Assembly: GCA_026936325.1 (NCBI GenBank)
Contig: JAPTHN010000008.1
Span: 15,344,259 to 15,408,258 of the forward strand
DNA from: Platynereis dumerilii
Taxonomy: Eukaryota; Annelida; Polychaeta; Phyllodocida; Nereididae
DNA length: 64,000 nt
Reading direction: 5' to 3'
Positions within the stretch are counted from its first letter, which is position 1; each line of letters begins with the position of its first letter. The notes beneath the pieces were generated by a model, which did not search any database, was not told the DNA's origin, and saw only the letters and a list, made by a program, of their open reading frames with translations. The position numbers were made by a program, and so were the translations under genes. Below, piece after piece: positions 57,801 through 64,000 of the stretch.

Positions 57801-59113
57801 AAATGCAGGCAGCATTACAATTTTTCAAGTAATATTCAGAAGCTTGCATATTTGTAGATATATATGCTAATTATCATATGTACGGTAATAATACATATCA
57901 GGTCAGAAAGACTCAATTCCCACAGTTGCTTTGAAGAACTTAGATTGAAAATAGCAATAACATTGCAAACAACAAGTGCAGTGAGGTTCCTGAGAGGGTA
58001 TTTGACATGATTTTTTAAATAAAGTTTTTTCATTTGACATTCTTTAATTAAAGTTGTATGGAAATATTTGCTACCTGAAAAAAGGTGACTTCGCACAGTA
58101 AAGCCAAAATGAATTTGAAAGTATTGCATGAACACTCTATGAAAGGACAAACAACAAAAAATTATATTCCAGAAATTCCCTTCCCACTATCTTTCTTCTT
58201 GTTTTTGTGCCTTTGCTTTAAAAGGGAAGTGAATTGGAAAGTAAAATTTTTAATGAAAGTTTCAACCCTTCGGAGTTTTTAATGCTCAGTATGTGTTTCA
58301 AGTTCCTCTGCTTACTGAAGAGTTATATTTGTAGGCAGCTTCGAAAAACTCCAATGAAGATTACCAATAGGTCTGTCTCCTGTATGGGCATTGCGGCAAT
58401 GATTGTAGGTTGGTTTGTTTGCAAATTAAATGAAATACTGTGACTGACAGTCAGTTAATAACAATCTGTTTGTGAACATACTCTACTGTATAATCAATAT
58501 GATTCCAACCAACAACACACTTTTTTATAGAACTGTCTTACGAACATTATCACTAGCTGACCAAAGCAATCAAACATTCAACAACCTCACTCATAAGGTC
58601 AGACTCCTTGGCTTGGTAAACAGCACTAACCACCTTCAAAGGGGATTTCAACACAACTAATGTTGTTTGGAGATGCCAACCAAACATAAATTCAGAACCT
58701 CAAATGAAGACAGACCTTCAAGAAATCACTGTACATTTGAGACCGCTCACTGCAAGCGCAATTATTTTGACATTATTAATGGTTTAACAATACTTGCGGT
58801 TCCTCTCCAGTAAGACAATGTTAAAAACGAACTAAAATATCATCAACATAGCAGAAGGCTAGCCTTGATGAAATAAAAAATACCACAGCGTCATCCACAT
58901 ACCATAGGGTGAGTTGTCAGTCCATGTCTCTGCTTTGTCATAATGTTGGTCTCCACCACTTGAGGGGAAATAAGCATGGCCAAGAATTCTACCGGGACCA
59001 TCAAAAGGCTGACTGTCTCCATGGTAACCTTCTGTGAATATTATGTTGATATCTGCCTGAAGATTTGTGCCACTAAGAGATCTGAATGTTAATGGTGATA
59101 TATCACTCCATTT
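43370..59113 (-). CDS. secreted matrix metalloproteinase with four EGF modules (5' end outside window)
   Basis: Exons in transcript order: 59113-58903, 57165-57007, 55322-55209, 52966-52853, 52278-52159, 51341-51231, 48828-48691, 47497-47355, 45323-45182, 44526-44357, 43420-43370 (TGA). All have AG/GT borders and one continuous frame of 490 codons including the stop. Order: matrixin catalytic domain, four EGF domains, Thr/Pro linker, four-bladed hemopexin domain. Signal peptide, prodomain and cysteine switch are not in the window and should lie beyond 64,000. No transmembrane or GPI signal follows the hemopexin, so a secreted, zinc-dependent extracellular matrix protease is expected. Standard MMPs have a short hinge where this one has EGF modules. 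Confidence 0.88.
43740..44340 (-). mobile_element. 5'-truncated LINE (reverse transcriptase tail)
   Basis: The minus strand encodes YVIDKLQKLQNCAARVV, then FDHITPHLRELHWLPV, LLTYKCVYGLAPDYLKDLI and WNSLPEDIK, the typical C-terminus of CR1/L2/Rex-type LINE proteins, followed by a short 3' tail. The 5' truncation point falls about 10-20 bp from the donor of the metalloproteinase exon ending at 44357. It is inserted in the last intron in the same orientation as the gene. Confidence 0.8.
45734..47336. mobile_element. giant foldback Tc1/mariner-type element (1.6 kb, arms ~0.8 kb)
   Basis: Ends CAGTGAGGAAAATAAG inverted and flanked by TA. The arms pair along nearly their whole length with moderate divergence (for example ACCAACACCAGAC, GTAAGTAAACAAAGGA and TGCCAAAGC blocks on both sides) and meet near 46535. 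The CAGTG...GAAAATAAG...TTGACCCC end is typical of a common Tc1/mariner group. No transposase frame seen. The right end lies 18 bp from the donor of the exon ending at 47355. Confidence 0.85.
47874..48357. mobile_element. hAT-type MITE with internal (GGAGTC)n repeat (484 bp)
   Basis: Ends CAGGGCTTTAGAGTTGGAGT and CAGGGCTTTGGAGTCGG (inverted), flanked by perfect 8-bp duplications CTGTAAAG (47866-47873 and 48358-48365). Both sides carry GGAGTCGGAGTC tandem arrays with occasional GGGAGTC. No transposase. It lies in the intron between the hemopexin blade 1 and blade 2 exons. Confidence 0.88.
48829..51230 (-). other. intron with a hAT-like remnant at 49274-49491
   Basis: Most of this intron shows nothing. 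At 49274-49491, CAGGCGGATTCCAGAGGGGC faces an inverted CAGTGGTGGATCCAAGG with C-rich stretches between them, resembling a hAT-type MITE, but no matching 8-bp flanks. Confidence 0.5.
51231..51341 (-). CDS. metalloproteinase exon: EGF module 4
   Basis: Phase-1 at both ends. Six cysteines in EGF order: CNIRPC, NNGVC, YECDC, GYRGSHC. Joins the hinge and hemopexin exon. Confidence 0.88.
51841..52049. repeat. hairpin-ended dispersed repeat, copy 1
   Basis: GGTTATTCACCATGGGA (51941) is mirrored by TCCCGTGGTGAATAACC (52033-52049). Upstream, CAGCCAATCACAATGCCAGT and ATATTCTTTGTTGTCC are shared with copy 2, so the repeat is longer than its hairpin. Confidence 0.7.
52159..52278 (-). CDS. metalloproteinase exon: EGF module 3
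   Basis: Phase-1 at both ends, 120 nt. Cysteines CSSRPC, NGGIC, YKCQC, YTGSNC in EGF spacing. Confidence 0.88.
52853..52966 (-). CDS. metalloproteinase exon: EGF module 2
   Basis: Phase-1 at both ends, 114 nt. Cysteines CSSDPC, NGGVC, FYCSC, FTGQLC in EGF spacing. Confidence 0.88.
53113..53312. repeat. hairpin-ended dispersed repeat, copy 2
   Basis: Same arrangement as the copy at 51841: shared CAGCCAATCACAAGCCAGTA block, then GGTTATTCACCATGGGA and its inverted partner ending at 53312. The two copies lie in introns on either side of EGF modules 2 and 3. Confidence 0.7.
53313..55208 (-). other. intron without recognised content
   Basis: AT-rich. Only a short (TTTA)n near 53967 and a short (TGAAT)n near 54840. 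Confidence 0.4.
55209..55322 (-). CDS. metalloproteinase exon: EGF module 1
   Basis: Phase-1 at both ends. Cysteines CDNVKQC, GGTC, SACKC, YSGKNC. It directly follows the catalytic domain's last codon (TLYG). Confidence 0.88.
55323..56499 (-). other. intron without recognised content
   Basis: AT-rich. No repeat or ORF that I can support. Confidence 0.4.
56500..56983 (-). mobile_element. tRNA-derived SINE next to a splice donor
   Basis: Read on the minus strand the head is GTGGTTTTAAAAGTCTTGAG, GTGCTTGTTTGTGCAACCA, then a B-box-like CGTGGGTTTTGAGGCG. It resembles the SINE at 26760-27012 in both head and CCTGCCTCCATCTAATGTG-type segment. Its head starts about 24 bp from the donor of the catalytic exon ending at 57007. 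Confidence 0.65.
57007..59113 (-). CDS. metalloproteinase catalytic domain exons (58903-59113 and 57007-57165)
   Basis: The first exon has KWSDISPLTF, ADINIIFTEGYHGD, PFDGPGRILGHAYFP and GGDQHYDKAETW, the MMP structural-zinc and calcium region. The second has HEIGHSLGLRHSNVRSAVM: three zinc-binding His (HExGHxxGxxH), the catalytic Glu and the Met-turn. The join reads NSPYG|RNLLQ in phase 1. All active-site residues are present, so this should be an active protease. The domain ends at TLYG and is followed directly by EGF module 1. Confidence 0.92.
57166..58902 (-). other. intron inside the catalytic domain
   Basis: No recognised repeat or gene. Confidence 0.4.
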
Positions 59114-59744
59114 CTGAAAGGCAATGCAAAAGCCATTCAGAAACTGTGAAATAGTAAATAAATATTGAACTTCCAAATTTTTTTCACAGATAACCTGAAA
59201 ACATTTAGTTAAGCCACAAAGTTTCTATCCCAGAAAATAGTCCAGCTCAAGGTTAACACAGCTGATCAAAGAAAACAGAAACAGCCATCCCAATCATTGT
59301 AGGCCTATTTGCGTAATGAACATATAATATTAGTAAATTGTTCCCCGTAAAAGTTCTACCTGACCTAAGTCCTAAAAATAACAAACAAAATTGTTCACCA
59401 ACTATCACCATTGTCCCACAACCACACATATGGAATTCACAGGTGACTTGGTGCACTCCACTGAATTGAGGTTTGAAACAGGTGATTACAACAAACAGTC
59501 AATGCCAAACAATGCTAAACAAGATAATCCAGCTTGCTATTTTGTAATAGGGCCCCTCAAAACACTGTCAGAGCATAAGAATATATGACAGAGCCAGGGA
59601 CCCAAGAAAAGATAGTTGAAACATGTGAGCATCCATTTATCTGCATGGAATTGTTCATGGACTATATATTGCATGGGATATTTATTATTTGGAATGGCTA
59701 ACAGGACAAATCCTAGGATACTAATATTGACAAGAAAGGTAAGA
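59114..59744 (-). other. intron upstream of the first visible catalytic exon
   Basis: No prodomain or cysteine-switch exon found here. The intron continues through the LINE toward the right edge. Confidence 0.4.
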
Positions 59745-59965
59745 GAAAATTCCTATGGCTTCAAGTTTCAAGCTCAATTTTTATTGGGTGTCTAAATTCA
59801 GATTACATCAGTTTCGGCTTGGAGCCCGCATTTACAGTGAAAATCAATACATGAAATTGACATGAAAATGACAGGTAAAATCAATAAAATGTCAGATAAA
59901 ATTCAGTTAAAATTTACCATTAAAATTTATAATTTAGAAATCAGATTTTCCATGTAAAGTTTGAA

Positions 59966-62176
59966 TTAAATAGTGTTTCTGATAAAAATGGTCAAGTCTT
60001 TTTTAAATTTGTAGAAATCTTTCACACTTCGAATATCTGGTGGGATATTATTCCAGGCGATGCTGCTGTTTTTCACCAGGGACTTTGTATGGCAGTGTTG
60101 TCTCGCGAGGTTGCCATTACTTCCTGCTCGAGTGTTATATCCGTGGACGTCGCGGGAGTGGCTCACCAGGTCACAGAGATGATCTGGGACCATTTTGTTC
60201 ACCATCTTCCAAGACATACAACAGAGGTTGAACAAAAGTCTTTGCTCGACACTGAGCCATCGTAGTGCATTCAACATATCTGCTGTTCGAGTCTTGTAGT
60301 CACAGCCTAAGATTAATCTCATTCCAACATTTTGGAGTCTTTGAAGCTTTTTAATGTCCGATTTAGAAACACTGTTGGACCACACCGTACTGCAATAATC
60401 TATGTGTGGTAAGATCAAAGTATTAAATAAAGTGATCCTTGTTTTCTGATTAACATAGTAAGAAGCCCTTCTGAGTACTCCTAGGGCACGATTAAGTTTG
60501 TTTACTAGATCCTTCATATATTTATCATATCGAAGATCACAGTCGATTGTGAGACCCAGGTATTTCAGACTTTCCGTTTGATCGATGGAGTCATTATTTA
60601 ATTTAAGTTTGAGATTTGGGTCATTCAGATGTAATCGCTTCTGTCTGCTACAAATGACCATGCTATTGGTCTTGCCCACATGCAAGCTAAGTTTGTTGCA
60701 GCACAGCCAGTCATAAACACATTTGAGTTCATCTTGGAGAGTCTCATTGACAATTTTGACATCTGCGTCGGCACAATAAAAAGCAGTGTCATCTGCATAT
60801 AGATTTACTTGACATTCCTTAAAGCAGGCAGGCATGTCATTCACGTACAGTAAGAACAACAGTGGGCCTATGATGGACCCCTGGGGTACCCCACAGGTAA
60901 TTCGCTGGGGCTCCGATGTATTGTTGTGGATGGAGCATATCTGAAATCTGTCCAGAAGGTACGATTTGAACCATGACAGTTCAATTTGATGGACTCCATA
61001 ATATTGCATCTTCTTCAGCATAATTCCATGGTTCACTGTGTCGAAGGCCTTTCGTAGGTCTAGCGCCACAAGGCCTACCACTTTGCCTTTATAAAGTTCT
61101 TTATATAGATCCTCATGGAGCCTGTGGAGGCTTGTCTGGCATGAGTGACGTTTCCGAAATCCCGATTGTTGTGAACACAGTAGATTGTTATCAACTAGAT
61201 ATTTGTACAGTTGATTAAACACAATGCGTTCCATGAATTTGGAGACAACTGGGAGGATGGACACTGGGCGATAATTTCCCGGTTCAGTCTTCGTGCCCTT
61301 TTTAAAGATGGGTGAAATCCTGGCAAGTTTCCAGTCTCGAGGAAATTTACCCTTTTCTAGTGAAAGGTTAAATAGGTAGGTCAAACTTCTTGATATTTCA
61401 GTGGCAGCAATTTTGATGAGTTTGACCTGGAAGTTATCAGCGCCTGTTGCTTTACCATTTGGCAAGCCCTTGATTAACTTTAGAACGTCATTTTCGCTGA
61501 CATTGGTAAATTTAAACACTTTGTCTTGGACTGGGAAGCACTTTCTTAAATAGTCAATTGGATCAATTTGACATGAGTTGATGGATGCTGCTAGTTTACT
61601 GCCAATGGATACAAAGAAAGTGTTGAATAAGTTGGAGATAGCTTTAAAGTCAGATATTAATGATCCGTTAACTTCGAGCGAAGTAATTCCATTAGTCGCA
61701 CATTTGGGGAGAAGGCCTTTCAAAATTTTCCACATTGCCTTAGAGTCTCCTCGGCTCTCCTCTATCATAGATGAATAATATTCTTGTTTGGATTGGCGAA
61801 CAAGAGATGTAACTTGGTTTCTTGTCTTCCGATAATTTTGCCAATCTTCAGTGAGGTTACCCATGATGGCACGTTGGTGATAGTAATCACGAAGTTTTTT
61901 AAACTCTTCAATCTTTTCATCATACCATGGGATTTTTGGCCTTTTTGGGGCTCTGAATTTTCGCAGTGGGGCGTGGTCATTCACTACTGACGAAAAGAGA
62001 CATTTCCATGCGTACCATGCGTCCTCGATATCTTCAAAGCACTCAATGATATGCCATGGTACTTGTCGTAAATCTTCCACTAATTTTTGTTCGTTCACTT
62101 TTTTAAAGTTGCGAGACATGACAAATCGGTGGTGGTGGGGGACATTGGATCTGCCAAGTATGATGTAGTTCATCAA
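59966..62176 (-). CDS. LINE reverse transcriptase (736 codons, open)
   Basis: An uninterrupted frame with RT landmarks: RISPIFKKGTKTEPGNYRPV, LCSQQSGFRKRHSCQTSL, LVALDLRKAFDTVNH, CGVPQGSIIGPLLFLLYVND, YADDTAFY with the catalytic Asp pair, and SLKYLGLTID. After the palm come the thumb and a C-terminal region ending FIRNTI. The N-terminal ~20 residues are the end of the endonuclease domain (ADHLMNYIIL-like), so the displayed Met is internal to the original ORF. Confidence 0.92.
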   Translation of the reverse strand: MMNYIILGRSNVPHHHRFVMSRNFKKVNEQKLVEDLRQVPWHIIECFEDIEDAWYAWKCLFSSVVNDHAPLRKFRAPKRPKIPWYDEKIEEFKKLRDYYHQRAIMGNLTEDWQNYRKTRNQVTSLVRQSKQEYYSSMIEESRGDSKAMWKILKGLLPKCATNGITSLEVNGSLISDFKAISNLFNTFFVSIGSKLAASINSCQIDPIDYLRKCFPVQDKVFKFTNVSENDVLKLIKGLPNGKATGADNFQVKLIKIAATEISRSLTYLFNLSLEKGKFPRDWKLARISPIFKKGTKTEPGNYRPVSILPVVSKFMERIVFNQLYKYLVDNNLLCSQQSGFRKRHSCQTSLHRLHEDLYKELYKGKVVGLVALDLRKAFDTVNHGIMLKKMQYYGVHQIELSWFKSYLLDRFQICSIHNNTSEPQRITCGVPQGSIIGPLLFLLYVNDMPACFKECQVNLYADDTAFYCADADVKIVNETLQDELKCVYDWLCCNKLSLHVGKTNSMVICSRQKRLHLNDPNLKLKLNNDSIDQTESLKYLGLTIDCDLRYDKYMKDLVNKLNRALGVLRRASYYVNQKTRITLFNTLILPHIDYCSTVWSNSVSKSDIKKLQRLQNVGMRLILGCDYKTRTADMLNALRWLSVEQRLLFNLCCMSWKMVNKMVPDHLCDLVSHSRDVHGYNTRAGSNGNLARQHCHTKSLVKNSSIAWNNIPPDIRSVKDFYKFKKDLTIFIRNTI

Positions 62177-62909
62177 ATGATCAGCGATGCTGACAATTCC
62201 AATGCCGGCAGTGTATGCAAAAGCATTCGTAAATGTGAGATCAATACAGGTTGCAGTGTCCCCTGTTATTCATGTTGGTAGATTGATCGTTTGCTGAAAG
62301 CCATATGCTTTAGCAATGTCATTTAGTCTATTCGCATTTGGGTTTTCTGAATCAACACATTTAAAGTTAATATTAAAGTCTCCTGTGATAACTGTCCGAT
62401 TTTGCTGCGAATCTTGAGACGCAAAGATTCTTCTCTCTTCTCTAAGAAGGAGACGGGTGTCTGTGGATGTCTGTAGACTACCATCACTACTATGGTTTCC
62501 TATTGTCGAAGTTCAGTTGAACTGCGGTATTCATTAACTCCGAATGTTCAAGATCAGTTCTGTGAGTAGCACAGATTCCGTTTTTTATGTATATACCTAC
62601 ACCTTGGGCTCCAATTAAGGTTTTAGGTTTATCTCTTCGGACAAAGTCAAAGCCTTCTATAGCAACACTGTTGTCTGCAGTATCAGAGGTGAGCCAAGTT
62701 TCAGTCACAGCCATTACGTCTGGGCAAATTTCATGGCATAAACTTGAGAGTTCTTCCAAGTGATGCAGCAGCCCACCATTTCCGACATTTATATGAGCAA
62801 TCTTCAAGCCTCCTGTCTCTTGGAATTTCTTCAGATCTGTAGTAAGCTGGCCTCTTTCTTTGTTGACAGGGGGTGGGTCAGGTTTATTTCTGAGCAGAGA
62901 TGCATTCAT
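62177..62909 (-). pseudogene. LINE endonuclease region, frameshifted
   Basis: The open part (62490-62909) reads LKIAHINVGNG, DVMAVTETWLTSD and GAQGVGIYIKNG, the N-terminal half of an AP-endonuclease-like (EEP) domain. After NFDNRKP the frame shifts by one, then continues IVVMVVYRHPQ in another frame and VITGDFNINFKCVD in the next part. An in-frame TGA precedes ITGDTATCIDLTF near 62264. One frameshift and one stop are enough to inactivate it. Confidence 0.8.
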
Positions 62910-62945
62910 TTAGTAGTGATGGTAGTCTACAGACATCCACATCTC

Positions 62946-63546
62946 TAGTAGAGTCAAACAACTAAGACTCGGTCATGTCCATAATATTTACTATGACAGG
63001 ACTGGTCTCTGGCTTATCTTAAGGAGAATTTTACTAAACTTCTTCCCAAATGTAACACCCAATCCAGATCTTCCAATTTCAAAATGCCTCACTCAAGAGA
63101 CACTGACTCTACTTTCTATAATTATGGCATTAAGGATTGGAACGGTTTACCAGAGGGCATAAAAAGCATAAATAGAAAGAAAGGTTTTAAAAAAGCTGTC
63201 AAAAAACATTTAAGAGAATGAAGCAGAGACAAATTTATCTCTGAATTTATTTATTTCTAAATTAATATGCTGCTATGCCTCTTGGCCTGAACCGGACCGT
63301 CCAAAAAATTTATAAAAATTAAAATTAAAATTTAAATTCTAGGACCCCAATGGAAATAAGTCCTATTCTCTGGACTTTTTGGGTGTTATCCTGGGAAGAT
63401 GTTTTACCATTTACAATCTAGTCAAAACTTTAAAAAAAACTATTATAAATCAAAAACTCAAACCATTTCCATCATGTTTTTATTCCGTCCACTCATGTCA
63501 TTATGTATATATTCATCTTTCCAAATAAAGCAAATCAAAAAAAAAA
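62946..63546 (+). mobile_element. second LINE fragment inserted in the opposite orientation
   Basis: The plus strand encodes a LINE C-terminal tail, with TFYNYGIKDWNGLPEGIKS and FKKAVKKHLRE-stop near 63220. It is followed by an AT-rich 3' region with AATAAA (about 63525) and a short A-run ending near 63546. The tail differs from that of the host LINE, so it is another family. It separates the PHD part from the endonuclease part. Just left of it, 62912-62944 repeats in inverse orientation the endonuclease bases at 62459-62492. Confidence 0.7.
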
Positions 63547-63835
63547 TTTGCATTTCGTCATCTGAGTTGTTCAATGTTTCGTAAAAAGAGTCAGTAAATG
63601 GGAATAAGCATTCCTGGCAGGACCATGTAAGACTATCATTCACAGAATACAACGAGTATTCCTGAGCACTCATGCCTATGCATTTCACGTGGTTCCAACC
63701 ATTACAAAAGTCACAGCAAATACCTCTCTGGTTGCTCCTCACTGGTTTATTGCACACATGGCAAGAGAATTTCCAGTTGGGGCCTGGGTTTGCGTGGATA
63801 TCCCCAGAGATCAACATGATTATTAACAAGTACAT
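63547..63835 (-). CDS. LINE N-terminal segment: 2A-like motif plus PHD finger
   Basis: Begins MYLLIIMLISGDIHANPGP, a hydrophobic stretch leading into a 2A-like NPGP motif (with His where functional 2A usually has Glu). Then a PHD finger: CHVC, GICCDFCNGWNHVKC, SWSCQEC-type spacing (Cys4-His-Cys3). It continues to about NNSDDEMQ, where the opposite-strand insertion begins. PHD fingers and 2A-like peptides are known from N-termini of CR1-like elements in invertebrate deuterostomes. Confidence 0.85.
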
Positions 63836-64000
63836 TTTCCGTTGGCCATGTCAACACAAAATTTTTTGCAAACTCACATTTAAAGTTTGGAGGCTGTTAA
63901 TCAAATATCGCATAGATTAGGTCCACAGTGACTACATACACAGTTCTAAGTGGTTTTCTATAGCTGACAGCAATTTGATTTTATATGAGTTGACTTTTTC
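63836..64000 (-). other. right edge of window
   Basis: LINE 5' UTR or intron. No metalloproteinase prodomain exon seen before the end. Confidence 0.3.

Larger units (their letters stand above)
59745..63835 (-). mobile_element. CR1/L2-type LINE with 2A-like peptide, PHD finger, endonuclease and RT
   Basis: Transcript order on the minus strand: hydrophobic start with SGDIHANPGP and a PHD finger (63835-63547), an opposite-strand insertion (about 63546-62946), apurinic-type endonuclease (62909-62177, broken), reverse transcriptase (62176-59966) and a short 3' UTR with AATAAA near 59785. PHD-bearing, endonuclease-encoding, single-RT LINEs belong to the CR1/L2 group. It is in an intron of the metalloproteinase gene, in the same orientation. 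The intact RT frame suggests a fairly young copy, but the endonuclease damage and the insertion make it inactive. Confidence 0.85.

Overview
The window is metazoan nuclear DNA: AT-rich, intron-dense, with GT-AG introns of about 0.1-13 kb, and crowded with MITE-like DNA elements, tRNA-derived SINE pieces, non-LTR retrotransposons and tetranucleotide arrays. The gene content (a ZYG11/ZER1-type ARM protein and a secreted matrix metalloproteinase), the CR1/L2-type LINE and the repeated TAGGCCTA palindrome fit a marine invertebrate, most likely a non-chordate deuterostome such as an echinoderm or hemichordate. That placement is inference.

Layout: (1) about 0.5-0.8 kb, minus strand, what looks like the last exon of an unidentified gene. 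(2) 1.7-41.2 kb, plus strand, one large gene of at least 22 coding exons (at least 1,664 codons). A 990-codon single exon encodes a disordered, charged, coiled-coil protein. Short linker exons follow, and the C-terminal ~420 residues are a ZYG11/ZER1-type armadillo domain. Its introns hold most of the mobile DNA, including a 12.2 kb segment bounded by 43-bp perfect inverted repeats (24.5-36.7 kb), which has a 3 kb head-to-head minisatellite inside it. (3) 43.1-59.1 kb and beyond the right edge, minus strand, a matrix metalloproteinase gene converging tail to tail with the first. Its exons give, in order, a catalytic domain, four EGF modules, a Thr/Pro linker and a four-bladed hemopexin domain that ends in Cys-stop. 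The prodomain exons must lie beyond the right edge. (4) 59.7-63.8 kb, minus strand, a CR1/L2-type LINE with a 2A-like peptide, PHD finger, endonuclease and a long reverse transcriptase ORF. It lies in an intron of the metalloproteinase gene and is interrupted by the tail of another LINE in the opposite direction.

Most notable: the ARM domain joined to a giant low-complexity exon, with His where the family has a pocket Asp; a metalloproteinase with four phase-1 EGF exons between catalytic and hemopexin domains; three different transposons ending within about 10-25 bp of splice donors of that same gene; and several very long palindromic elements. Exon borders were set by hand from splice signals and reading phase. 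No alignment or transcript evidence was available.
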